Positions 1 through 5,340 of a stretch of 6,742 bases of DNA are shown here, piece after piece. A program made the translations under genes and the position numbers. The stretch's first letter is position 1; every line of letters starts with the position of its first letter. The notes beneath the pieces were generated by a model. The model was not told the DNA's origin. It saw only the letters and a program-made list of their open reading frames with translations, and did no database searches. The stretch is from JANLQX01 sp031418775 (lineage in GTDB: Bacteria > Actinomycetota > Acidimicrobiia > Acidimicrobiales > JANYDT01): assembly GCA_031418775.1 (NCBI GenBank), contig JANOJN010000298.1, positions 1 through 6,742 on the forward strand. The letters are read 5' to 3'.

Positions 1-1
1 C

Positions 2-460
2 AACCGCACGGTCGGGACGTGGTCGTTCCGGCCATGGATGCGCTGGCTCGACCACTCGATGATCTACATGCTCATCGCCGGGTCCTACACCCCCGTCTGC
101 CTCCACGTGCTGCCCCGGTCATGGGGCATTCCGCTGGTGACCGCCGTGTGGATCGGGGCGCTCGGGGGTGTCCTGTTCAAGATCTCGCCGCTGCGCGTTC
201 ATCGCCGCGTCGCCGGGACGCTCTACGTGGTGTTGGCCGGCGCCTACGTCGCGGCCGCGCCGAAGCTGCTCTCGTCCTTGTCAGGCACCGCACTCATCGG
301 ATTTCACGTCGCAAACGCGGCCTATGCCATCGGCGCGGTCGGACTCTGGCTCCGTCGGCCGAATCCGTCGACCGACTTCGGCTACCACGAGGTCTGGCAC
401 GTGTGGGTCGTCGTCGGCTGTGCCGGCCACTTCCTCATGACCTGGCTCAGCGTCACCTGA
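2..460 (+). CDS. Hemolysin III / PAQR-family membrane protein (3' part)
   Basis: The start lies outside the window; the last 152 residues are visible, reading in frame from base 2 to a TGA at 458-460. The segment is strongly hydrophobic with several membrane spans. It carries the hemolysin III (YqfA/TrhA, PAQR superfamily) signatures LDHSMIYMLIAGSYTP near its start and an H-x3-H motif (HEVWH, bases 386-400) followed by GHF near the C-terminus. In this family the conserved Asp, Ser and His residues are thought to form a metal site in the membrane, as in the CREST hydrolase superfamily. The physiological role of bacterial members is not firmly established, and the name 'hemolysin' comes from early work on a Bacillus homologue and need not mean haemolysis. 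The gene is convergent with the molybdoenzyme gene downstream, 118 bp away. I see no sign of damage. The family call is firm and the function is open. Confidence 0.87.
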   Translation, partial: NRTVGTWSFRPWMRWLDHSMIYMLIAGSYTPVCLHVLPRSWGIPLVTAVWIGALGGVLFKISPLRVHRRVAGTLYVVLAGAYVAAAPKLLSSLSGTALIGFHVANAAYAIGAVGLWLRRPNPSTDFGYHEVWHVWVVVGCAGHFLMTWLSVT

Positions 461-502
461 TCAACCCGCTTCACCCCGACGCTCAGCCGACCAGGTGAGT
501 GT

Positions 503-531
503 GGTGGCACGCTCGAAAACCCGAGGGCACC
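503..531. terminator. Possible weak bidirectional hairpin between convergent genes
   Basis: An imperfect inverted repeat lies between the two convergent stop codons. The inner stem is CTCG (512-515) with CGAG (522-525) around a 6-nt A/C loop; the outer stem is GGTG (503-506) with CACC (528-531), separated by an asymmetric internal loop. There is no T-tract on either side, so it is at best a weak or factor-assisted terminator. The rest of the 461-578 gap shows no gene. Confidence 0.25.
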
Positions 532-538
532 GACGCCT

Positions 539-590
539 TCAGCGCGCCGCACCAGCTCGAAGGCCGTGCCACGCAGCCTCAGCGCGCCGC
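539..590. repeat. 12-bp direct repeat pair at the molybdoenzyme gene 3' end
   Basis: The 12-mer TCAGCGCGCCGC occurs at 539-550 and again at 579-590, 40 bp apart. The second copy is the end of the molybdoenzyme gene on the minus strand (its last codons and TGA stop); the first copy lies just beyond it. It may be a fragment of a small duplication, or chance in GC-rich sequence. Confidence 0.4.
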
Positions 591-2852
591 TTGGATAGCC
601 CGCCAGACTTTCTCGGACGTCATCGGGATGTCGATGTGCTTGACCCCGAGGTGAGCGATCGCATCACACACGGCGCTCTGGAGCGCCGGGGTTGAACCGA
701 TGGCTCCGGACTCCCCGATGCCCTTGGCCCCGAGCGGGTTGTTCGGCGTGGGCGTCTCCATGGTGACGAGTTCGAAGCTCGGCAGCTCGGCCATCGAGAT
801 GATCCCGTAGTCCGCGAAGTTCGAGGTGACCGGGTTGCCGTCCTCGTCGTAGCGGATCTCCTCGACCAGCGCCTGGCCGATCCCCTGGGCAATGCCACCG
901 TGGCGTTGACCCTCGACGAGCAGCGGATTGATGAGCGTGCCGGAATCGTCACAGGTGATCATGCGGACCAGTCGCGTCTCGCCGGTGTCGGTGTCGACCT
1001 CGACAACCGCCACGTGGGAACCGAACGGGAAGGTCGGCGTGCTGGCGAAATCCTCCGCCGCCGCGAGGCCGCCGGTGTCGGCCGCGACATGGGCCACCTC
1101 GGCCCACGTACGCGACACGGCAGGGGTGCCCGACACGTGGAAGACACCTCGCGTCAGGTCGAGCACGACGTCGTCGGCATTCGCCTCGAGCAGGTTGGCG
1201 GCGAGCTCACGGGCCTGGGCGACGACAGTCTGGGACGCCTTCTGCACCGCCGCTCCGCCGAGCTGCAGCGACCGTGACCCGAAGGTGCCGACGCCTTTCG
1301 GGACCTCGTCGGTATCGCCATGGACGACGGTGATCTTGTCGAACGGGATGCCCAGCTCATCGGCGGCGATCATCGACCACGACGTCACATGGCCCTGACC
1401 GTGCGGGGACGTTCCGGTGTAGACCTTGGCGGAACCGTCGGGGAGGATCTCGACCTTGCCCCACTCCTCGCCCGGCGTCGGTCCGGCGGTGACCTCCACG
1501 TAGACCGCCACGCCGATGCCCAGCTGCTTCGTGGCATCCGACGCGCGCCGGGCCGCCTGGTCGGCCCGGAGGGCGGCGTAGTCGGCCTTTTCCAGGGCCA
1601 TGTCGAGCGACTTCTCATAGTCGCCGCAGTCGTAGGTGGTGCCGACGGCCGTCGTGTAGGGGAACGCGTCCGCCTTGATCAGGTTCTTCCGGCGGAGCTC
1701 CACCGGATCCATGGCGATCTCGGCGGCGTAGAGGTCCATCATCCGTTCGGCGGTCAGTGTGGCCTCGGGCCGGCCGGCGCCGCGGTAAGCCGCAACCGGT
1801 GTGGTGTTCGTCAGCACCGAGGTGGCGTTGCACTCGACCTTCGGGATCGCGTAGACGGCCGGTGCCATGGTGCGCGTCATGAAGGGCAGAAAGGCGCCGA
1901 TCATGCCGTACGCACCGGAGTCCTGGATGACCTCGATGCGGTACGCCTGCACCTGACCGTCCCTTGTGCCACCCATCGTGGCGTAGTGGATCTGGGCGCG
2001 GCCGTGGGCGAGACCGGTCATGTTCTCCGATCGCGTCTCCGTCCACCGAACCGGCCGATCGGCCTTCTGCGACAGGTGGGCGAGGAGGAGCTCCTCGGCG
2101 TAGATGCCGATCTTCGGCCCGAATCCGCCGCCGACGTCGGGGGCGATGACGCGCACCGCGCCTTCGGCGAGGCCGTAGAGGCCCTGCAGCGCATCGCGCG
2201 CCGCCTGCGGGGTCTGGGTCGAGGCCCAGTGGATGAGCCGGTCGTTGTGCCAGACCGCCGCCGACGAGCGCCCTTCGAGCGGAGCTGCGGCAACCCGGTT
2301 GTGGACCACTCGCTCGCTGATGACCACCTCGCAGCCGTCGAACAGCGTCGGGTCGCTTCCGAACTGCAGGGCGAACGCCACGTTCGAGCCGTGCACCTCG
2401 GTGATCAGCACGTCGCTGGCCGCCGCGGTCTCCATGTCGAGCACCACGGGAAGGGTCTCGTAGTCGACGATGACGAGTTCCGCGGCGTCGGCGCCGAGCG
2501 CGACGGACTCGGCGACGATGACGGCGATCGGCTCGCCGACGAATCGCACCTTGCCGGTGGCCAGGATCGGCCGACCGAGGGTGGGAGGGAGCATGACGAA
2601 GCCCGGCGGCATGTCGCGTCCGGGAAGGTCGGCGAGGTCGTCGTAGGCGTAGACGGCCAGTACGCCCGGCGCGCTCTTCGCCGCAGAGGTGTCGACCGAC
2701 AGCAGCTTGGCGTGCGCCATGGTGGAACGGACGAAGACGGCATGGGCCGCGCCGGCAAGCAACGGGTCCGGGACGTCAGCCGTGAATGTACCTCCGACGG
2801 TCAGGAACTTCGGATCTTCCTTACGAACGACGCGGGTACCGACAATGCTCAT
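579..2852 (-). CDS. Form II CoxL-like molybdopterin-binding subunit (xanthine dehydrogenase / CO dehydrogenase family)
   Basis: This is a 757-residue molybdenum hydroxylase large subunit, close to the usual family length of roughly 750-810. The N-terminal a/b-hammerhead domain (about 15-130, with FTADVPDP and VRFVGEPIAVIVAES) is followed by the molybdopterin-cytosine-dinucleotide binding domains. Visible motifs are GGGFGPK (241-247), AYRGAGR (355-361), GQGH (485-488), GTFGSRS (522-528) and GIGESGAIG (711-719), where Glu714 matches the catalytic base of the family. The active-site loop is AYRGAGR, the form II type, and not the AYxCSFR of genuine (form I) CO dehydrogenases. Aerobic CO oxidation should therefore not be assumed: the substrate is probably another aldehyde, purine or N-heterocycle, and is unknown. 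The ATG start has GGAG (complement of 2860-2863) 7 nt upstream. No FAD or 2Fe-2S subunit gene is adjacent, so the partners must be encoded elsewhere if it is active. Confidence 0.93.
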   Translation of the reverse strand: MSIVGTRVVRKEDPKFLTVGGTFTADVPDPLLAGAAHAVFVRSTMAHAKLLSVDTSAAKSAPGVLAVYAYDDLADLPGRDMPPGFVMLPPTLGRPILATGKVRFVGEPIAVIVAESVALGADAAELVIVDYETLPVVLDMETAAASDVLITEVHGSNVAFALQFGSDPTLFDGCEVVISERVVHNRVAAAPLEGRSSAAVWHNDRLIHWASTQTPQAARDALQGLYGLAEGAVRVIAPDVGGGFGPKIGIYAEELLLAHLSQKADRPVRWTETRSENMTGLAHGRAQIHYATMGGTRDGQVQAYRIEVIQDSGAYGMIGAFLPFMTRTMAPAVYAIPKVECNATSVLTNTTPVAAYRGAGRPEATLTAERMMDLYAAEIAMDPVELRRKNLIKADAFPYTTAVGTTYDCGDYEKSLDMALEKADYAALRADQAARRASDATKQLGIGVAVYVEVTAGPTPGEEWGKVEILPDGSAKVYTGTSPHGQGHVTSWSMIAADELGIPFDKITVVHGDTDEVPKGVGTFGSRSLQLGGAAVQKASQTVVAQARELAANLLEANADDVVLDLTRGVFHVSGTPAVSRTWAEVAHVAADTGGLAAAEDFASTPTFPFGSHVAVVEVDTDTGETRLVRMITCDDSGTLINPLLVEGQRHGGIAQGIGQALVEEIRYDEDGNPVTSNFADYGIISMAELPSFELVTMETPTPNNPLGAKGIGESGAIGSTPALQSAVCDAIAHLGVKHIDIPMTSEKVWRAIQAAR

Positions 2853-2903
2853 GCAGATGCTCCAGGTGGGGGGAAAAACGACGGCGAAACGAACGACCCG
2901 TCG

Positions 2904-2934
2904 ACCCTACCGGTCAGCCCCGCGGGAGTGACAA
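2904..2934 (-). promoter_or_regulatory. Candidate promoter of the molybdoenzyme gene
   Basis: Read on the minus strand, a TTGTCA box (complement of 2929-2934, five of six matches to TTGACA) lies 19 bp before a TAGGGT box (complement of 2904-2909, fits TAnnnT). The start codon is about 50 bp further on. The spacer is longer than the preferred 17 bp, so the call is tentative. Confidence 0.3.
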
Positions 2935-2971
2935 CAAGCACGGCTTTCCACCTCAGCACTGCCTTCGACGC

Positions 2972-2997
2972 GTGCCGGACCTCGGTCCCTGTGCCGG
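2972..2997. promoter_or_regulatory. Operator-like palindrome flanked by direct repeats upstream of ccdA
   Basis: The perfect inverted repeat GGACC-TC-GGTCC (2977-2988) is bracketed by two copies of GTGCCGG (2972-2978 and 2991-2997; the first copy overlaps the palindrome by two bases). It sits about 50-75 bp upstream of the ccdA start, inside the divergent intergenic region, which is a suitable place for a regulator site. No known regulator consensus was recognised. Confidence 0.3.
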
Positions 2998-3036
2998 GGC
3001 TGAGAGCGTGTTCGCGCGCTTGCCCATGGCACAGAC

Positions 3037-3048
3037 CACAATTGGGGG
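3037..3048 (+). promoter_or_regulatory. Possible -10 element placing ccdA on a leaderless transcript
   Basis: CACAAT (3037-3042, four of six matches to TATAAT) ends 6 nt before the ccdA ATG. The G-run at 3044-3048 touches the ATG and so cannot act as a normally spaced ribosome binding site. That arrangement suits a leaderless mRNA, which is common in actinobacteria. No convincing -35 box was found. Confidence 0.28.
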
Positions 3049-3948
3049 ATGGTTCTTGCGCTGTCGGCCGGCCCCCTGGCCCTGGCCCTGACCGCCGGCG
3101 TGATCGTGGCGTTCAACCCGTGCGGCTTCGCCATGCTTCCCGCATACATGGGGTACTTCGTCGGCAACGCCGCAGTCGACGGCGATCGGCCCCTGGCCTA
3201 TCGCCTCGTGCGGGCGGCCAAGGTCTCCGGTGTCGTCACGCTCGGGTTCGTCACCGTCTACGGCACGCTCGGCCTGCTCGCCTCGCAGCTCCTGTCGCAG
3301 GTCAAGCAGGCCGTCCCGCTCGTTTCCATCGGAGTGGGCATCGCCCTGGCGCTGCTCGGGGCGACGATGCTTCGCGGCTACGAGCCGAAGCTCTCCTACC
3401 TGAAGGTCGGCGCCATCGATCAGGGCAAGGGCCTTCGTTCGCTCTACGTCTTCGGCCTCTCGTACGCCGTTGTGTCCCTCTCGTGTGGGTTCGCAGGATT
3501 CTCCGGGGTCGTCGTCAGCACCCTGCGAGACGGCTCCGTCTTCGGGGCCGCGGCGACCTACCTCACGTTCTCCGCCGGGATGGGGCTGGTCCTCATGGTC
3601 CTCACGCTTGCCGCCGCCCTGGCCCAGCAGACGGTGGCCCGGACGATGAAGAAGGCCCTTCCCTATGTGAACCGGGTGTCCGGTCTGTTCCTTGTCATCG
3701 CCGGCTCCTACGTGGCCTATTACGGCTACTGGTCGTACCGCATCCAGAGTGACAATCCGGTCGCCGGCGGACCGGTGCTCTGGGTCGAACGATGGTCGGC
3801 GTCGATCAGCTCACAGCTCCTCGACCTCTCCACCGCCACGATCGTGACGGCCATCGTCGCCGTGGCCGCCGTAGTTGGCGGAGCCGTCACCTTCAGCCGT
3901 CGCTCACCCGGAACCGATATGACCAGCACGCCCAAGGAGCAGCAATGA
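3049..3948 (+). CDS. ccdA: CcdA-type transmembrane electron carrier (cytochrome c biogenesis / DsbD family)
   Basis: The product is a 299-residue polytopic membrane protein of the CcdA/DsbD transmembrane family, which passes reducing equivalents from cytoplasmic thioredoxin to extracytoplasmic thioredoxin-like proteins. The two membrane-embedded redox cysteines are visible: Cys25 in NPCGFAMLPAYMGYF and Cys146 in SLSCGFAGF, at equivalent positions of the two internal half-repeats. Six core hydrophobic spans run from about residue 5 to 228. An extra hydrophobic segment (about 262-282) follows a short polar loop, so the protein is longer than a minimal CcdA. The frame is closed by a stop at 3001-3003 and has no other ATG or GTG before 3049; the next in-frame start would cut into span 1, so ATG 3049 is kept although no spaced Shine-Dalgarno is present. 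The stop overlaps the start of the thioredoxin-like gene (ATGA, 3945-3948), implying translational coupling and a donor-acceptor pair. Confidence 0.93.
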   Translation: MVLALSAGPLALALTAGVIVAFNPCGFAMLPAYMGYFVGNAAVDGDRPLAYRLVRAAKVSGVVTLGFVTVYGTLGLLASQLLSQVKQAVPLVSIGVGIALALLGATMLRGYEPKLSYLKVGAIDQGKGLRSLYVFGLSYAVVSLSCGFAGFSGVVVSTLRDGSVFGAAATYLTFSAGMGLVLMVLTLAAALAQQTVARTMKKALPYVNRVSGLFLVIAGSYVAYYGYWSYRIQSDNPVAGGPVLWVERWSASISSQLLDLSTATIVTAIVAVAAVVGGAVTFSRRSPGTDMTSTPKEQQ

Positions 3949-4496
3949 CGTCCCCCCGCCCGAGGTCCCCGCGTTTCCTGATCGCGAGCGTGGCCCTCGT
4001 CGCCGTCTCGGTGGTCGGCGTCTGCGCGATCGCACAACCGGTCAGCGCTACCGCGAAGCCGTCCAAGGCCGCCCGAACGAAGACCGCCGTGCCCGCGCCG
4101 TTCCCGAAGCTCAAGGTCCTCGACCTGGCCACAGCGAAGACGATCGACCTGGCCACCCTCAACATCACGGCAAAACCACAGCTGATCTGGTTCTGGGCGC
4201 CCACCTGAGGCGCATGCAACCGGGAAGCCCCCGGCGTCGAGCAGTTTGCTCGCGATCATGCAGACGTCGTCTCCGTCGTGGGCATCGGCTCCTACGACAC
4301 CGCCGCCCAGGCGTTCGATTTCCGCAAGCGCCACGGTCTCACCACCGTCCGGGCCCTCTACGACGCCGATGCGAAGTCGCGCCGGACGCTCAAGGTGCTC
4401 TCCCAACCGTCCGGCGTGCTCGTCGCGGCGAACGGCAAAATCCTCGCCCGCTACAACGGTGAGATCGACTTCGACGACGTGCTGTCCAAGGTCTGA
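3945..4496 (+). CDS. Exported thioredoxin-like (TlpA-type) protein with in-frame UGA at the redox Cys: candidate selenoprotein
   Basis: Read with UGA (4206-4208) as selenocysteine, the gene encodes 183 residues. Residues 1-10 are basic (MTSPRPRSPR), about 11-30 are hydrophobic, and VSA-T (33-36) is a plausible signal peptidase I site, so the protein is exported or membrane-anchored. A thioredoxin fold follows: IWFWAPT-U88-G-A-C91 replaces the usual CxxC, then REAPGVEQFA, VVSVVGIGSY, the cis-proline loop LSQPSG (Pro155) and the last strand GKILARYNG. Homologues of this type read FWAPTCxxC, so the TGA falls exactly on the first, nucleophilic cysteine. The 95 codons after it stay open with normal codon choice, which argues against decay. 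AAGGAG (3934-3939) lies 5 nt before the ATG, and the gene overlaps ccdA by 4 nt, making it the likely CcdA acceptor. The real stop is also TGA (4494-4496). Alternatives are a recent Cys-to-stop mutation (TGC to TGA) or a sequencing error. Conventional calling would give only 3945-4208 (87 residues). Confidence 0.85.
4206..4238 (+). promoter_or_regulatory. Candidate bacterial SECIS element with recoded UGA
   Basis: The UGA (4206-4208) is followed at once by a potential hairpin. The lower stem pairs 4209-4212 (GGCG) with 4235-4238 (CGUC), including one G-U pair. A 7-nt left-side bulge (4213-4219, containing U4215) follows, then a 5-bp upper stem CCGGG (4220-4224) with CCCGG (4230-4234) and the loop AAGCC (4225-4229). 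The loop begins 16 nt after the UGA and holds a G at 4227. Bacterial SECIS elements are known to lie directly 3' of the UGA, with an apical loop containing a G at about this distance. If the top pair opens, the loop becomes GAAGCCC, with G first. This was folded by eye; GC-rich DNA forms hairpins easily, so the structure supports recoding but does not prove it. Confidence 0.5.
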
Positions 4497-4514
4497 TCCC
4501 ACCGGGCCTCGCCC

Positions 4515-4545
4515 CGTGTCCCCCCGCCAGGCGGCCGCCGACACG
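4515..4545 (+). terminator. GC-rich hairpin after the thioredoxin-like gene
   Basis: CGTGTC (4515-4520) pairs perfectly with GACACG (4540-4545). Inside it, CCGC (4524-4527) pairs with GCGG (4531-4534) around CAG. The hairpin starts 18 nt after the TGA stop. No T-tract follows, so it would be a U-less or factor-assisted terminator, or simply 3' end protection of the ccdA operon mRNA. Confidence 0.38.
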
Positions 4546-4557
4546 CAACCCCGCGCT

Positions 4558-4600
4558 CGCTGGGAGAGAAACGTTGCCCCCTTCTCCTGATGCGCCAGCG
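4558..4600. repeat. Imperfect inverted repeat in the convergent gap
   Basis: CGCTG (4558-4562) pairs with CAGCG (4596-4600), continued by GGAGA (4563-4567) with TCTCC (4583-4587); an 8-nt bulge lies on the right arm. It sits between the two convergent operons and contains no gene. It may be a second terminator-like structure. Confidence 0.35.
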
Positions 4601-4622
4601 ACATCCCAGATCGGTGAAAACA

Positions 4623-4680
4623 GCATCCCGGACCCCCCGATTTCGCCCCGAAATCAGACGAATCGGCCTATGTGGGATGC
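4623..4680. repeat. Nested inverted repeats between convergent redox genes
   Basis: The outer arms GCATCCC (4623-4629) and GGGATGC (4674-4680) are perfect complements. Inside, GATTTCG (4639-4645) pairs with CGAAATC (4649-4655) around CCC. A competing pairing also exists: CCGATT (4637-4642) with AATCGG (4661-4666), extendable by CG/CG across one bulged T. The right arm ends 5 nt before the mycoredoxin stop codon, so the structure would form at the 3' ends of both convergent transcripts. There is no T-tract. A bidirectional terminator or mRNA-stabilising structure is the simplest reading. Confidence 0.5.
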
Positions 4681-4685
4681 CCTGG

Positions 4686-4937
4686 TCAGTTCCCGAGGGC
4701 GGCGACGACCTGCGACAGCGACGGGTTCACCATCGGCTGCCCCTTGACCACGAGGGTCGGCACGGTCTCGTTGCCGCGGGCCACCGAGCGGACGAACGCC
4801 GCAGCGGTCGGGTCGTCCCAGATGTTGTGCTTCTCGAACGCCAGGTCGGCCTTGACCATCTGCCGTTCGAGGGCGGAACAGAAGCCGCAGCCAGGACGCC
4901 AGTACATCGTGATCTCCGGTGCGGTCTGCTCAGCCAT
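4686..4937 (-). CDS. Mycoredoxin-like glutaredoxin-family protein
   Basis: This is an 83-residue cytoplasmic protein of the glutaredoxin/mycoredoxin family, a usual size for mycoredoxin-1. Strand 1 and the active site read ITMYWRPGCGFCSALE with the redox pair Cys17-x-x-Cys20. The cis-proline motif is TVPTLVV (Thr58-Val59-Pro60), and residues 60-83 give the last strand and helix. There is no signal peptide. In mycothiol-producing actinobacteria such proteins reduce mixed disulfides between proteins and mycothiol; that activity is inferred from family and context only. The ATG (complement of 4935-4937) has only a close GAGG two bases upstream, a poor ribosome binding site; translation is probably coupled to the DUF2277 gene, whose stop is 21 bp upstream. 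It is convergent with the candidate selenothioredoxin gene. Confidence 0.9.
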   Translation of the reverse strand: MAEQTAPEITMYWRPGCGFCSALERQMVKADLAFEKHNIWDDPTAAAFVRSVARGNETVPTLVVKGQPMVNPSLSQVVAALGN

Positions 4938-4958
4938 GGCCTCGACGATACCGGCGGT

Positions 4959-5204
4959 TCACGCCCTACGGCGGCGCAATGGCGGCTCCACCGCGGGCGG
5001 AACCCGACGATCGGGCAACTCGGCGAGCAGCGTCTCGACGACCCGGGCGATCTCGCGGACTGCGCGCGCGACGACCGCTTCCGAGCCGACCGGCACAGTC
5101 GAGAACGCCCCGACCTTGCGGACGAACTGCAGCGCCGCCGCCGAGACTTCATCGGGCGAGGCCGGGGGCGCGAGGCCGCGCAACGGCGTGATGTTTCGAC
5201 ACAT
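4959..5204 (-). CDS. DUF2277 family small protein
   Basis: This is an 81-residue protein of the DUF2277 type, recognised by its N-terminus MCRNITPL, the APPASPDEVSAAALQFVRK segment that follows, and the helical AVVARAVREIARVVETLL segment. The C-terminus is Pro/Arg-rich. The function of the family is not known to me. An upstream in-frame ATG at 5250-5252 would add 16 residues, but the family begins with M-C-R-N, so 5204 is chosen. Upstream, TACGGT (complement of 5211-5216, fits TAnnnT) ends 6 nt before the ATG, suggesting a leaderless transcript; the GGTGGG just upstream could instead be a weak ribosome binding site. Methionine removal would leave Cys2 as the N-terminal residue. The mycoredoxin-like gene follows after 21 bp in the same direction, so the two are probably one operon. 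Confidence 0.83.
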   Translation of the reverse strand: MCRNITPLRGLAPPASPDEVSAAALQFVRKVGAFSTVPVGSEAVVARAVREIARVVETLLAELPDRRVPPAVEPPLRRRRA

Positions 5205-5210
5205 CGACCC

Positions 5211-5216
5211 ACCGTA
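5211..5216 (-). promoter_or_regulatory. Possible -10 box for the DUF2277-mycoredoxin operon
   Basis: On the minus strand TACGGT fits TAnnnT and ends 6 nt before the DUF2277 ATG, the geometry expected for leaderless actinobacterial transcripts. No recognisable -35 box lies 16-18 bp upstream. Confidence 0.3.
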
Positions 5217-5296
5217 ACGAAAGCCACGGCAGCCCGCCGGCGACGTCGTCACTCGTGGCCTGGCGCGCCTGAACGGCGGGGGCGACGTGGGATCCG

Positions 5297-5302
5297 TACA
5301 CT
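5297..5302 (+). promoter_or_regulatory. Possible -10 box for the small ORF / serine hydrolase unit
   Basis: TACACT fits the TAnnnT consensus and lies in the 284-bp gap between divergent genes, about 40 bp before the small ORF start at 5341. No good -35 box was seen at the usual spacing. Confidence 0.25.
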
Positions 5303-5340
5303 CGTCGCAACGTCAGTCGAGGGCGCGAGGGAACCTACCA

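Noticed and set aside
2994..3010. CTGAGA box near GGGG resembling a TPP riboswitch core upstream of ccdA
   Set aside because: The second conserved half of the thi-box (the ACCTGATCTGGATAAT-like segment) is absent in the remaining 40 bp, and ccdA is not a thiamine gene.
1320..3752. Very long open frame (810 codons) on the plus strand
   Set aside because: It lies antisense to the molybdoenzyme gene and runs into ccdA in another frame. Its composition is Arg/Gly/Asp-rich with no family signature, typical of antisense open frames in high-GC DNA.
3945..4208. Reading the thioredoxin-like gene as a plain nonsense pseudogene or as two genes (3945-4208 and a GTG-started 4278-4496)
   Set aside because: The TGA falls exactly on the catalytic cysteine position and the downstream frame is intact, so recoding explains more. 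A separate second gene would start in the middle of the thioredoxin fold. Sequencing error is not excluded and is listed as a test.
3726..4604. Open frame of 292 codons on the minus strand spanning the UGA region
   Set aside because: It is antisense to the ccdA end and the thioredoxin-like gene, has no recognisable domain, and cannot compete with the clear thioredoxin and CcdA motifs on the plus strand.
5205..5252. Longer DUF2277 start giving 16 extra N-terminal residues
   Set aside because: The family begins at the MCRN methionine, and a -10-like box lies within this stretch.
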